Assembly: GCA_022592435.1 (NCBI GenBank)
Contig: JABYQS010000145.1
Coordinates: forward strand, 33,144 to 97,143
Length of the DNA: 64,000 nucleotides
Direction: 5' to 3'
Origin: Cerioporus squamosus
Lineage: Eukaryota; Basidiomycota; Agaricomycetes; Polyporales; Polyporaceae
Position numbers and translations under genes: made by a program. The notes under the pieces are model-generated. The model was not told where the DNA came from and searched no databases. It saw nothing but the letters and a program-made list of their open reading frames with translations. How positions within the stretch are numbered: position 1 is the first letter of the stretch; each line of letters starts with the position of its first letter. Below are positions 34,053-45,619 of this stretch, piece by piece.

Positions 34053-34497
34053 GCTGAAGGTGGAGGTTGGGTGGGAAGGAGTGTGAACGATGACGAATAC
34101 GTCGAGCTCGACCTATATATCGATAACGAGCGGTCATGAGTTCGACGTCTCTAGAACAGGCTGAACCTTGCACTCACCAGACATCCCTAACATTCCCTAG
34201 TTCATTGCCACGATCTCATGCTCTCCGCATCGTGCGAGTCTCTCTCACCATCGCGGTCGACGATGAGGACGGGAAGAAGAGGTGAAGCGCCAGCTCCGGG
34301 CCGATGTTCTCACCGTCGTTGACGTCGAAGGCGAGCGCATCGCGTCCGTCTTCCCCGCCTTCCCAGACTCACGCAGGCGGCTTTCCTCTGCTCTCCCACC
34401 AGAGAGACGACGCCGCCAGGGAAGGTGCGTATATGCTGTCTGAAATGCGACCTACGTATGCGCTGACGAGTCACGACGCGTTCATCTTCTAGAGACA
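34053..34497. promoter_or_regulatory. Divergent promoter region MIF-like / amidohydrolase
   Basis: 445 bp between outward-facing starts. A TATA-like string (ctatatatcg) lies near 34113. No other element recognised. Confidence 0.4.
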
Positions 34498-37400
34498 ATG
34501 ACGATCACCGTCGAGAAAGAGCTGTATACAGCGGGGTACGCGACCCCGACGCGTCGCTATGTGCCTAGAAACCCTCGCCTCATCAGGACTGTACTGCTCT
34601 TGTCGTCTGCTGCTTTGCTCTCTACTCTCTTGCCGGCCTCCTGGACGTCAATCGGTCTGCTGAACACGAACACGCACACGGATGGTTCCCTGGCCGCACT
34701 CGCGCAACCCGGAGAAGAGTGGAAGGACGAGATCTGGCCTCTTCGTGAGCAAACCCCATGGGACATCTCTACAGACTTCCCTTTCCCTCGCCGTCTCGAG
34801 TACGACGTGACGGAGGGGACATGGCTGCGACTCGACGTCCACCCCAAGTCGGGTGAGATCATCTTCGACATGCTCGGCGACATCTACTGCCTCCCCGCCA
34901 ACGCATACAGTCAACACGCACTCCTCTCTGAGTCGCGCTCAAGAGCCGTCCCTGTCCTGACGGGAGTGCCGCATGATTCGGACCCTCACTTCTCTCCCGA
35001 CGGAACGCAATTCGTCTTCAGGAGCGATGCCGGTTTAGGTGTGGAGAACATCTGGGTGAAGCCTTGGACTGGATGCGAGGACGCGGATGTCAGACCTGCG
35101 CATGCAGAAGGCGAGCTAGGGGACGCGCTCCAGTCCAAGGATCATGAGGAGGACCTGCTGTCTAGCGGCGTTAGGGAGACCGAGCAGAGGAAGCACAACA
35201 GGCTCATTCGAGAGGGCCGACACAACGGTGAGTTCAGGTGCTATAACCTCACGTTCCCGTCCCTGAATCCATGCAGCCCAACGTGTCACGAACGAGACGT
35301 ACAGATGGGTGACCGACGCGCGGGTCCACCCTTCCGGGACAAAAGTCGTCGCTACGAAGTGGTTCACCTCTTCACGTAGCCTAGGGGCCGGGGAAGGCTG
35401 GGCGTATGCTCTCCCAGACGACAGCATGTCTGATACCTCCATTAAGGCCGGAAGTGGCAAGCTACTCGTTGGACGCACGCTGCCATTGGGGTGGACTGTG
35501 GAGAACTACGGAGATCAACAGGTCGGACCAGAGCAATTCATTTGGCAGGGCAACGACTCCGTGATCTACTCTAAGAACACGGGCGATACGAACGGCGTTT
35601 GGGAGTACAGCAAGGGTATGTATAAGGCACTGTGCCAGTGGAGTGTAGCTAACCGCAGACTTGTTAGACGTGCATAAGGGGACATACTCCATCTTCTCTA
35701 CCAACCTCACCACGCAGCGCACTACTCTTTTGGTCGATGCGTTCCCGGGAGGTGCCACGCGACCGGAACTTTCGCGGGACGGCCGTACGCTCGCGTTCGT
35801 CCGCCGTGTCCGGGATAAGGAAGCTCTCGTGCTCAAGTATGCGTCCTTTGCTACTCTTGACGCTTAGCCAGTGCTAATTGTTGGTGCAGGGACCTTGAAA
35901 CCGGCACGATTGCAACATCTGGCATGGTCTCAGTTACGACTTGTCTGTAGTGTCTGCACCCTTCGGCACCTATCCTTCGTTCGCCTTCACTCCAGAAGAC
36001 GATGCTGTCATCATCTGGGCTGCCGGTCAGATCTACCACGTGCCTCTCTCGCAGAACCCCAACGGGGAGCGGGTTGCTGGCGGAGAGCCGCAGCCCATCC
36101 CGTTCAAGGCGCATATCGAGAAGCGGCTTGCAGAGACACGGCTACCCAAGACAGACATCAAATCGGTGGAGACTAGCGACTTGCAGCGTGTCTATGCTTT
36201 CTATGAGCTTCGTGTCGATGAGGCTGGCGAGAAGGTCGTCTTCCAAGGAGCTGGAGCCACGTATGTGCAAGAGATAGGGAAGGATGCGGGCCTGGCGCGG
36301 GAAGTTCCTAAGCTGCACTCGAGCGCGCCCTACTTCTCGCCTTCGTTTGTTCCTGGGACGAGTGACCTTGTCATTCACGCTCGTTGGTCGGATGTGAACT
36401 TCACCACATTCGAGTTGGCGAATCTCACCTCTGGAACTGCATACGAGCTCACTGGACTTCCTGTCGGCCGTTACTATGCACCCGTCCTGTGCAGCTGCTC
36501 GGGAGCAAGCCGCCAGATCGCGTTCCTGAAGACCGGTGGCGACTACCTCACCGGAGAAATCGTCGCCACGGCCGGCGCAGGCCTCTATATCGGCGAACTC
36601 ACGCTTCCATCGAGTTCCTCGAGCAAGTCTGTCGCCGTACAAAACGTCCGCTTCGTACCCTCCGATATCTCTACCGGCGATGTCGTGCGCACGCAGCTGC
36701 AGTTCCTCGAGAAAAACAAGAAGCTGCTCGTGCAGTCACCCCAGCGCGCGTTCGTTATTGATCTCGCGGCTGGCCCCAATGAGACTGGTGACTACAAGCA
36801 CGAGACGCTTGCTACGGGCCGTATGTCGACTGAGCTTGCTATTCCACCTCCTACCTCAGACTCGCTGCAGAGTGGGACGGAGGTTGCAGTGGTGGACTTC
36901 TTCCACGTCTACTATGCCCCTGTTGTGAAGTCTGACGAGGCAGTCTGGAGTAAGCCGGCGAACGCGACGAAGGGTCTTACGAGGTTAAGTCTCGACGGAG
37001 GGCACTCGCTTGCCTGGAGCGGTGACGGTACCAAGCTATTCTGGTTCCTTGGTACGCCACCACCGATTCATAATCACTGTCGTGAGACTCATCCTCATGC
37101 ACACAGGCCCCTACCTTCACTATATCGACATTTCGAAGCTCGATGTGTGCGCGAAAGCAGCAGAAAATGATACAGTCACGTTCGGCATAGCCTGCACGAA
37201 GAAGCTGCCCAACTTCCAAGAGGTCGTCGTGGAGTACCTAAGCGACATCGGCCGCCTGAAGAAGGAAGCCGCCGCTTTCTCCTCTCAGCGCTACGGCGAG
37301 GAGGGCCTAGCGAACGCAGACTTCTTCGTCATCGCGAACGCAACCCTGCTGACGATGGAGACGGGCAGTGTGCAGTCAGATCTCCTGCACGACGCTGTGA

Positions 37401-39023
37401 TAGTAACGCGCGGGGGCGAGATTGAGGCTATCGTGGGCGTCCATGATTTCGTGCTTCCGTACGGCACAACTGTCCTGGACGCGGAAGGAGGTGCGTCCCA
37501 CTTCTCTGCCCAGCCTGCTTCAGATGCTCACAGTATATATAGGCTTCGTGGTCCCCGGATATATCGACGTCCACGCTCACTGGGCAGGATATGATACCAA
37601 CTTCCCGGCGAAGTCTTGGGAGATGGAGACTTTCCTCGCTTACGGAGTCACCACGCTTCACAAGTGAGGAACTTCGTTATAACTTATTCGTTATTGCTTG
37701 ACATCTCTATCTTCCTAGCCCGAGCGCCGACACAGTTCTGGCGTACTCGGAACGCTTCCGCATGGAGCGTGGGCAGATGGTCGGTCCCCGCATCTACCAC
37801 ACCGGGGACATCATCTACGGCGCTGGTGCTCCTGGAATCCATCAGGACATCGTGGACATGGATGAGGCTCGCTCTGCGCTCCTTAGACTCAAGGTCGAGG
37901 GTGGCCCATCCAGCTACTCGTACAAGAACTACAACCTTCCGTCGCGGTATGTCGCTCACTCTGTAACCGCCGTTAATACTTCCAGCTCACACGGTGTATA
38001 GCGCGTCTCGTCAGCGATTGCTCTTGGCTTCGCGCGAGTTGGGTATGCTTTGCGTGCCTGAGGGTGTAAGTGGACCTGTACTCGAGTTGACACGCTTCTC
38101 GCTCACGAGACAACGCAGGGCATGAACTATGACTGGGATCAAACTTACATTGCCGACGGTATGTGCATATCTGCACGTTGCTATGCGGGGATCTGACGGT
38201 CCGTCCCTAAGGGATGACAACTGTTGAACATTCCATCCCAATCCCGGTTCTGTACGAGGATATGTTGACGTTCTATGCCCTGAGCGGTTCTGGCGCCACC
38301 CCGACGCACATAGTTAACTACGGAGGCGTCATGGCCGAACAGTACGTCTGGGCTACAGAAGACATCCCTAACAACTCAAAGTAAGTGAAGGCAATCCCAT
38401 TCGGCTGGTCATCTTGCTCACGAGTCACTTCAGGCTGAGGCGCTTTACGCGGCATGACATCCTGGAGGGTCTCAGCGAGTCCACTGCTCGTCCACTCAAT
38501 TGTGATTATTTGGCCACAATTGTGTCTCGAATGGCAGACTGATGTCTTCTACCAACAGCATACCAGGTCTTCAACACTTCCATCTCGACGGCGAAGATGG
38601 TCCGCAAGGGTCTGAAGGCACACATTGGTGCGCACGGCGAGCCACCTCTCGGTGTCAACTACCACGCAGAGATGTTCTTTACAAAAGCTGGTGGCTTGAC
38701 GAACTACGAGGTGAGTCCCGAGTCATCGAAGGTACGGCAGGTTCAGCTGACACAACCCTTGCTTCCAGGTACTCCGCGCGGCCACTTCAGATGCTGCGTT
38801 CACGCTCGGCATCGATAGCTCAGTCGGCTCGCTCACTCCTGGCAAGCTCGCCGACTTTGTCGTCTATCCGCCAGGCGTTGACCTCCTCGAGGGCGATATC
38901 AGTGGCACAAGAGATATCCGCTTTGTTGTCAGGGGCGGCCGCGTCTGGGATGCCTCGACCATGACCGAGGTTTGGCCTGTGGCAGGGCGCCGCGAGCCTG
39001 TGCCGCCATTGAACGCGGAATGA
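34498..39023 (+). pseudogene. Membrane-anchored beta-propeller/amidohydrolase with a one-base frameshift
   Basis: Metal-dependent hydrolase fused to a TolB-like propeller. Thirteen exons: 34498-35227, 35277-35615, 35659-35836, 35890-37051, 37107-37490, 37543-37663, 37719-37946, 38002-38065, 38119-38158, 38212-38380, 38434-38501, 38559-38710 and 38769-39023. A TM helix lies at about residues 28-48. Propeller repeats include DPHFSPDGTQFVF and RPELSRDGRTLAFVRR. The hydrolase has the metal motif GYIDVHAHWAG, then MTTVEHSIPIP and AHIGAHGEPPLG, and ends in LGIDSSVGSLTPGKLADFVV. At the start of exon 4 the frame reads DLETGTI, then needs one more base to reach NIWHGLSYDLSVVSAPFG; as written it stops at a TAG (35947-35949). 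All other exons join in phase. True mutation or assembly error cannot be separated here. Confidence 0.75.
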
Positions 39024-39883
39024 TTAGGATGCGAGGCGTTCGTTTGGATCTCTCGAAATTTGGATACTCTGTACAGTAAGTGCTGGAATGACAACTGTTG
39101 TGACTATGTTCGGCCCCGTCCCACACGCAGCTGGTGGCCGTTTCCGCAAGTCACTCCGCTTGCCTGGGGTTGACGTGCTCGTCGAGGATGCCAACCTCCT
39201 TACCACAAGTCCGGCAGGCAAAGGTCACTAAGCGCCAAACGACATCGGTCCGAACCTCCGGCGCGGATGTGTCCCAATCCCGCTGCCAGCAACTTATCGA
39301 CCACACACCTTGAGTCTCTCACCACCGTCCATACCTCCGACCTACGACTGAATCGGGAGGGACGCGCTCTGACCCGGATGAGTAGTGCGCGCGGATTGCG
39401 AAGGACGTGATCAACGCCACCGCTGGCATACACCATCAGGTTGGTAGTCTTGATCGAAATGGCGCCCCTTCGCAGGTGCACGGCTTTCGGGCTTATCGGG
39501 TCACGTGGAACATGTTAACGCGTCAACATGTACAAACAATGCGAACACGTCTCCCACTCGTATGTCCAACCTGCAAGCCCCCTGATGACCTGAGCATCTG
39601 CGGAAGTGCTGACACATGCTTTTCCCGTCGACTTGAGCCCCTCAGTGGTGGTCAGTGCAGGCATTGCACGGTTCAGATGTGTGTCTGGGAGACGCTTGAC
39701 AAGGCGCTTCGAGGTCAGCGTAACGTGATCTGATCAATGGGGCACTCTGATTGGCCAGATCACTGCAATTCCAAAAATTCCGACTGTGCAGGGGACGAAG
39801 GCGGTGGACCTGCAAGGGGGGCGCATCTAGCAGCAGACCATATACAAAAATGGATTGACTGTCATCCATCCGTCTGTATATGG
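39024..39883. repeat. Intergenic region with a 22-bp near-palindrome
   Basis: 860 bp without a recognised gene. At 39510-39531 the sequence is an almost perfect 22-bp palindrome centred on acgcgt, with one mismatched pair. It could be a protein-binding site or chance. Confidence 0.35.
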
Positions 39884-40270
39884 TCAAGCAACGGAGACTA
39901 TCAGATTGGCAATGATGTTGAAGGTGGGTTCATGAAGCTGCAACCACTCTTTGATTGCCATAGATAGAGCCATGACCATTGGATAACCGTACAGATCATC
40001 GACTGACTTGGTGCCAGTTTCGGATCCTCTACCTGAACGGCAAAAAGCCCTGTAGGTTAAGCAGACCATCAGCAAAGAGGTACCTTGTATCCTGCACAGA
40101 CGTACTTGTGAAAAGGCCAAGCTGATTTTTGGCACTCCTTGCTACAATAGAGTGCGATCAAACATCCGGCACATCTCCTCAAGAGGGTCACCAGCCTTTT
40201 TGCTCTCGTCATACAGAATGCGCAAGCCTCGAAGTTAGGCAGAGTGGCTGCGTTAAGACCGCCTATCTTG
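39884..40270 (-). pseudogene. MYND-finger gene, truncated copy (a)
   Basis: A short relative of the MYND gene at 43275. The zinc-finger frame reads CAFCMTRAKRLVTLLRRC, CLIALYCSKEC and WPFHK; a canonical intron (40107 down to about 40059) joins it to AFC, completing the MYND H-x3-C pair. The body then continues YGYPMVMALSMAIKEWLQLH and stops at 39884, far short of its sister. The ATG near 40270 is out of frame by one extra C in a CCC run. Start lesion plus C-terminal truncation argue for a pseudogene. Confidence 0.6.
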
Positions 40271-41127
40271 GGCTGCGGGCATTGCTGGTGCTCGAGCGAA
40301 GAGAACGCACAAGGATGTGCAAACAGAGGAGATCACTAGCTGATCGTGTGAAATCCTAGAGGATAGTGAAGGGTAGCTCGAGGCGGGCTCGAGGAGCGGT
40401 CATAGGGCGTCTAGTAGAAGTAAGGTAGGCCCAGCACAGACTCGACTACGTCATGTGATCAAAATCTGTCACGCTGGGTCGGGTTTGGCTGGGCCGCAAC
40501 AATGGAATTCAAACTTGAATGTAGGTAGCCACCAATCGCAAAATCTGGTACCAGCAGTCGATAGAGAAAGTGCTTTTTGACATTATTGTGGTTCTTGATT
40601 TTTAATGGAGGGCGTTGACCGAGAGCCTATCAAAAATTTTGCACTGGCGCTTGGTTTCTTTGAGGCATTTCCGCACCGCGCGCGTCGACAAGTCTGGTAG
40701 GCGCTGCCAGGAAAGGCAATGAAAGCCGGTTGCAGACCCTAGATTCGTTCTACAGGTTCGATGCACGTGAGGGGTCACGGGCGCGTCACACCATCACGAC
40801 GTAGTCGAATCTGTGCTGGGCCTACCTTAGAACCAATGAGCTTTGTGGGCATTGCCAATGGCGAGTGAAAGTGCCAAATTGGCCAATGGCTAACCATTAG
40901 AGTACCTTAGGATCAATGTTGCAATGCGATGCGATACAGGACTGGCTCCAAGAAGGGGCTCAAAGTTTGGCAGATGATGGTCAAGAAACAAGTTTCACTG
41001 ACATCCAGCCCCTGATCATGGCCTTCCGACTGTTATTAGGCCTCGGATGTTAGTCATGGTGTGGGTACTGTCATTCTCTGGAACAAGTTATACATATCAG
41101 CAAGCAGGAATACAAAACTGAAAAACA
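40271..41127. other. Intergenic region holding a short TIR element
   Basis: Apart from the inverted-repeat element at 40421-40829 I see no gene here. Confidence 0.4.
40421..40829. mobile_element. MITE-like element with 32-bp terminal inverted repeats
   Basis: Bases 40421-40452 and 40798-40829 are inverted copies of each other over 32 bp with one mismatch. If the outer TA pair is the target-site duplication, the element is 405 bp (40423-40827), starts AGGTAGGCCCAGCACAG and ends with its complement. No transposase frame lies inside. This fits a non-autonomous Tc1/mariner-type MITE; the superfamily is inferred only from the TA. Confidence 0.72.
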
Positions 41128-42594
41128 TCATACAATCGGGAGGGATGCAATGAACTGCAATAACGTGGCTGGCGTGGTACCAGGAGACAGCCGTTTCAGG
41201 GCACGGTCCAAAGCCTTGTGGCCGCCTCCTCTACTGATATACTCATCCCAGTCCAAGAACAGCGGCTTCCACACCCACTCCTTCCTTTCCCGCATGAACT
41301 TGCCGGGAAATACGAGGACAGACTCCAGACCTTCGTTGTACGGCAATGGGAACCTGTCATTGATGCTGGACGTGCAGAAGTCGATGACATCTTTCAAGAC
41401 TGCATCCTTCTGCACCTGGGAAAGGGGTAGACCGGGCTTGTACGGGTGCGTCAAAGTGATGAAGCAAGTGTTCGTTCGTCGCTTGCAGTCTCCACACCAT
41501 ACTTCCCATTGCAATGCAACTTAGAGACCGGCGTATCCCGGTCTGTATCGCTTGCGATACTCCTTATCCTTCAATCCGTGCATCATTGGTGAAACAGAGA
41601 TAGACTCAAGGTATTTGGGAGATAGGTTCGGGAAGGTCTCGATCTGGATGGTGTATAATTCAAATGCAGTAGTGGGATTTGGATGGCGGCCCTCAGAAGG
41701 CGAGGGAGCGTGGTATCGGCCAACCAAGGTCATGACAAGGGGTGGATCAAAGCTGCACATGGCGGCAGGACCGACGGTGTTGAATATCATGCCTTTCATG
41801 AGCCACTTCAAGCCATTGACCAGGCTCGCAGTGCCAGCCTCTAGTTCCTCGTCCCTCAGAATAGAGGCTGGTACTACCGAGCAGGGGGGGTGGCAGTGGT
41901 CTACCGTGAGAAAATCCTCTCTCGCTTTCAGGCCCTCGTCCACCTGGAACCACAGGCTCAGCTGGATGTTACGCCACATAATAACTACACGAGAATGATG
42001 TTGTGGCCTCAAGCAACTTCGTTCACAATCCCAGCAGGTCGGAGGATGAGAGGATGAATAGGTATGAATTCTATGCATGCCGAGGGAAGTTGTAGCGCCC
42101 ATAAATGAGACTCCGATCATTCCTACCAGCTAAAATTCATACTCAGAAGTTCTCACAGTACTGGTACATTTCTGCGACCCCCCCCCCTCACGTAGTAACG
42201 TGGGCTTGGAGGAAGGCATTGAGTATGTAGCTCTCTGAAGTCCCACAGCCGCACAACTTCGGGGTTGTCACTCATCTTTTTTGGGGTGCATTGCAACCTA
42301 CACAAAGCCACTGTGTCAGTGCTCCAGCTATGGGGCCTCATGATCACAGCATGGTGCATAAGCTTACTTGTGTTTGGGCCAAGCCGTGTGTTGACACTCC
42401 CTGTTGCAGTACAACATGATCCTGCAGCCTCCACACTTCTGCAGATTAAAGCCCCCTGCCTGGTCCCTTCCGCAGTGGCAACACTGAAGCAAAGCGGTCT
42501 GGAGGGTCCAGCCAGTCTCGGACTCCTCTTCCGTCTGGACCCCAGGGCTCTGACTGGTATTTATGGTAGGCCGCATCAAGTTCTGTCTCCCCAT
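41128..42594 (-). pseudogene. MYND-finger gene, copy (b), with frameshift and stop
   Basis: MYND proteins often mediate protein contacts. Exon 1 (42594-42368) encodes CCHCGRDQAGGFNLQKCGGC, then LYCNRECQHTAWPKHK; exon 2 (from 42297) adds LQC, giving the H-x3-C of the finger. Within exon 2 the frame changes after LWDFRE: the homologous SYILNAFLQAHV is readable only with two more bases, in an AG dinucleotide run near 42235. The long body at 42120-41521 (ILRDEELEAGTASLVNGLKW) ends in an in-frame TAA at 41521-41523, after which the family C-terminus continues (WVWKPLFLDWDEYI) to 41128. Two lesions indicate a pseudogene, unless unusual splicing rescues it. Confidence 0.62.
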
Positions 42595-43274
42595 CTCAGT
42601 GTCGTCTCTTTATTCGAATGAAAGCATGCTGGTACTCACCAGCTGAGGAATCGTGTATGCCTTGTCTATTCGGCGACAACGGGAGGCAAAGGGTAGTGGC
42701 AGAACACAACCTGGAAGGGGCACTCAAGCTCAGGTCAGGCAACTCTTTTGTTTCCTCTATTGGGAAGCTTGTCTACTGTTCCCAGCATGCACTCCGAGGT
42801 GAGCGAACTCCCACCCGTTTGAATGAGTTGTCGCAAGTCTAACTCCTACCTGTCGCACTTTTGCATGAGTGACTGACTGCATCAATCAGTGAGCAGAGCA
42901 TAGAGTACCAAATGGATATATACCGCTAACTCAGCTTTACTGTTGGAGCCTAAAGCCATCGGAAATAGTGTTCGTCTCTCGACTTGTTGAGCAGGTAAGG
43001 TGGGTTGCACTTCTTTCTTCCATTGATGTCATGATTTTGAGACCGTAGCATTTACCAGCACTGCATGTCTCATATGTAAGCCAGCCAATCCCACGCATAC
43101 GCCTGCGTGCATGCACACGTACACTCTGAGGGCCACGCTACTGCTTAATGTCCCAGACGTATCGTATGGCTTCAATCTCAATGAAGGCCATGTTGTACAG
43201 ATCGAATAACATCGAAAGGAGGGCTAACAACACAGTGATCATCAAGCCTGGTCGCATCCTGCGTGACAAAGGGG
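42595..43274. other. Intergenic region
   Basis: 680 bp between two tandem MYND copies. No coding or repeat signal that I can support. Confidence 0.3.
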
Positions 43275-44376
43275 TCAATTATTTGGCGAACCTCTGATTA
43301 GAAGCAAGTATGGCTCACCACCACCACCACTTATTCCGAAGCAAGCATGGATGAAGTTGGCCCACAGCGCATGAGGATGCAATCCAGACGTGAATCGCTT
43401 GGGCGGACCTGCCATAATCCCGGCCATTGTGTCCCAGTAGTCGTCATCTCCTTGGATGGGTACGTGCTTCCAATGTTTCGTCAACCGCACCATCTGCATC
43501 ACCACAGGCTCGTACCATTCTGGGTCACCCACCATGGATGGACGCACGTAAATGTGACCCAAAGACATGCTCTCCATACACATATGGACATGGTCGTTGA
43601 GCGCAACTTGCATCCGGGAGTCGAGAGGGTTCCGGTGAAGACTTTCATGCTGGAAGCGGTAGATGGGGTATTGAGTAAGCATAATAACCAGAGGTTTAGA
43701 AGGTGCAAAGAAGATGGTAGGAAGGACTCCAGCCCAGGGCGAGGTAGGATCTTGCCGGTGCACGAACACGAGCTCTCTCTTGCATCCGTCCATCAACATG
43801 TCCCAGTGGTGACACACGACAGGGGAATCATCCCAACATATGATTTCGGCACTGTTGATGCAGAACGCAAAGGCAGGGCTGCAGTCCAAGGCTCCTGGAT
43901 GTGCTTCCATGGAGATGACTAGGACCCTTGGAGCGCCGAAGGTGTGATCAACACTGCCAGCGGCGGCGTTTGCCAGCATGTTCGTGATGACGTAGAACGT
44001 GTATTCGTGAATCTGTGACCACTCTTTCATTGAGCTGGAAAGAGCCATGGACGTTGGGAAGCCACACAAGTCCTCATCATGTTTCGCACCAGTTGCGCTT
44101 CTGCTCGAGCGGCACATACTTCTGCAGGTGCAAGCATCAATGGGGTGACATCTTGACGTCCGTGAAGGCAGGTAGCCTTGTACGATTGCAAATAGAAGGT
44201 ATGTACTTGTGTGCAGGCCATGCCGACTTCTGGCACTCCTTGCTGCAGTATTTTGCAATGGAGCACCCGGAGCATTTCTTCAAGGGGGTTTCCAGTCGTG
44301 AAGCCTTCCTCATGCAGAAGAAGCACACCTCGATGTTAGGCAGCTTTCCTCCGTAGCCGCTTATCTTGGACATCAT
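43275..44376 (-). CDS. MYND-type zinc finger protein, copy (c), intact
   Basis: Two exons, 44376-44207 and 44121-43275, join in phase to 338 residues. The finger is at residues 18-60: CFFC, then KKCSGC, AKYCSKECQKSAW, and PAHK spliced to SMC, so the final H-x3-C pair is created across the intron, which supports the model. The remainder has no named domain but is shared with the neighbouring copies (GFPTSMALSSSMKEWSQIHE, FVHRQDPTSPWAGVLPTIFF, DHVHMCMESMSLGHIYVRP). It is the only copy in this array without an obvious lesion. Cellular role unknown; the MYND finger suggests protein-protein interaction. Confidence 0.8.
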
Positions 44377-44679
44377 GGGGTATGGGACTCAGGAGTGGCT
44401 TCTGCTAATCCGAGGAGCTGCAGGCAGACTAAGACTGTCTTGCGATCGGAAAGGATTGGTGGGATGAGTAGTCGGATCAGGCAACAGAATGGCCAAGGTG
44501 GCTTACTCCCCGAGCTGGCTGCTGCAGTAGAGTGTCGAGAGTCAAGCTGGTGGATTTGCCCAGCGGCGGAATTCTCAGGTGCTGCTATATCGGATTTAAT
44601 GGCTTCGACCTGCTCAGTGCTTGTGAAAATACAGACGAACCTTGTTGGCTTCGCTCTGTAGTATGTACAGGAACAGATC
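44377..44679. other. Intergenic region upstream of MYND (c)
   Basis: Likely the promoter side of copy (c). It ends in the AGATC target site of the solo LTR. Confidence 0.35.
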
Positions 44680-45254
44680 TGTCACGGTCAGTGGACCAGC
44701 ACCCCTTTTCGTTTCCCCTGGAACTTCCACTTCCCCATCTTGATCCCTTTCCTACTTCGTACACATCCCATTTTGGACCCCTTGATTTCATTCTCGCGCC
44801 CGTATGCTCTGTTCCCGCAACCGCATGCCTTGTTCTCGCACTTACCATCCCATTACCATGTGTTTTCCCACCCTTTTGTCTCCCACTCGTACAGCCTCGC
44901 TCCCTTTCCCGCATGAGTCACTTCCACTGGCACGTGATTGTTCAGAGTAGACTAGTATATAAGCCCCTCCCAGCGCTTACCTGGTTCCCATCTCGACCTC
45001 CTGGTCATTGGGACTAGGTGCGCTTTCCCTCATGTACTTCCCCCTGTCTCTGTGCTAATATAATCCTGGTCATTGGGACTAGTCTGTCGCAGTGCGCGTG
45101 AAGACTAGCTATCGACGACTTCGTGCCTCCGAGCTGGTCGTTGCTCTGCCCTCGTCGAGCTTTCTCTCTATTCCCCCCTTTTGGCTCCTCGCCGCTCGCC
45201 CCTCAGACCGTCGCCGATCGACGTCTGGTGTCTACGCGCCTAGTCGCCGCGACA
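44680..45254 (+). mobile_element. Solo LTR with AGATC target-site duplication
   Basis: The 575-bp segment starts TGTCACGG and ends CCGCGACA, imperfect inverted ends of TG...CA type. It is flanked by identical 5-bp direct repeats AGATC at 44675-44679 and 45255-45259. Inside, a TATA box (tatataag, about 44956) lies mid-element, as expected for an LTR promoter, and a 19-bp sequence is repeated directly at 44999-45017 and 45064-45082. No gag-pol frame adjoins it. This is best read as a solo LTR left by recombination of an LTR retrotransposon, probably Ty3/Gypsy-like (inference). Confidence 0.75.
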
Positions 45255-45619
45255 AGATCTGCAGAGCAATTGATATGGTCAAGTCACAAGTGACCTTCAG
45301 TACTTGTTTAGAACTACTCGTTGATGACTTCTTGGACGCGAACACTCTACGGGATAGCTTGTGGCTACTGGCCACACCTATCTGCAGCCTGCTGCTGCAC
45401 AAGTTGCGAGTGACATGATCTTGCAACATGCACGGCCAGAAATCTTGTCAAGGTGGTTCATTCAAGTTTCTAATTTGTGGTGGTATCGAGGAGGTGGTCC
45501 AGAGTCGATTGTTCACGGACCTGGACAGCCTGGACGTGGAGCGATTGTCTGTACAGGCGCTAGCGCCGTCAGCTCAAGTTGGCACCGGCCACCAATATCA
45601 TCAGCACACTGAGGTATGA

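Noticed and set aside
40750..40770. Possible tRNA B-box (aggttcgatgc)
   Set aside because: No matching A-box or cloverleaf found around it, and it lies inside the MITE-like element.
41552..41998. 148-residue plus-strand ORF
   Set aside because: Antisense of the MYND copy (b) body, which aligns with its neighbours on the minus strand.
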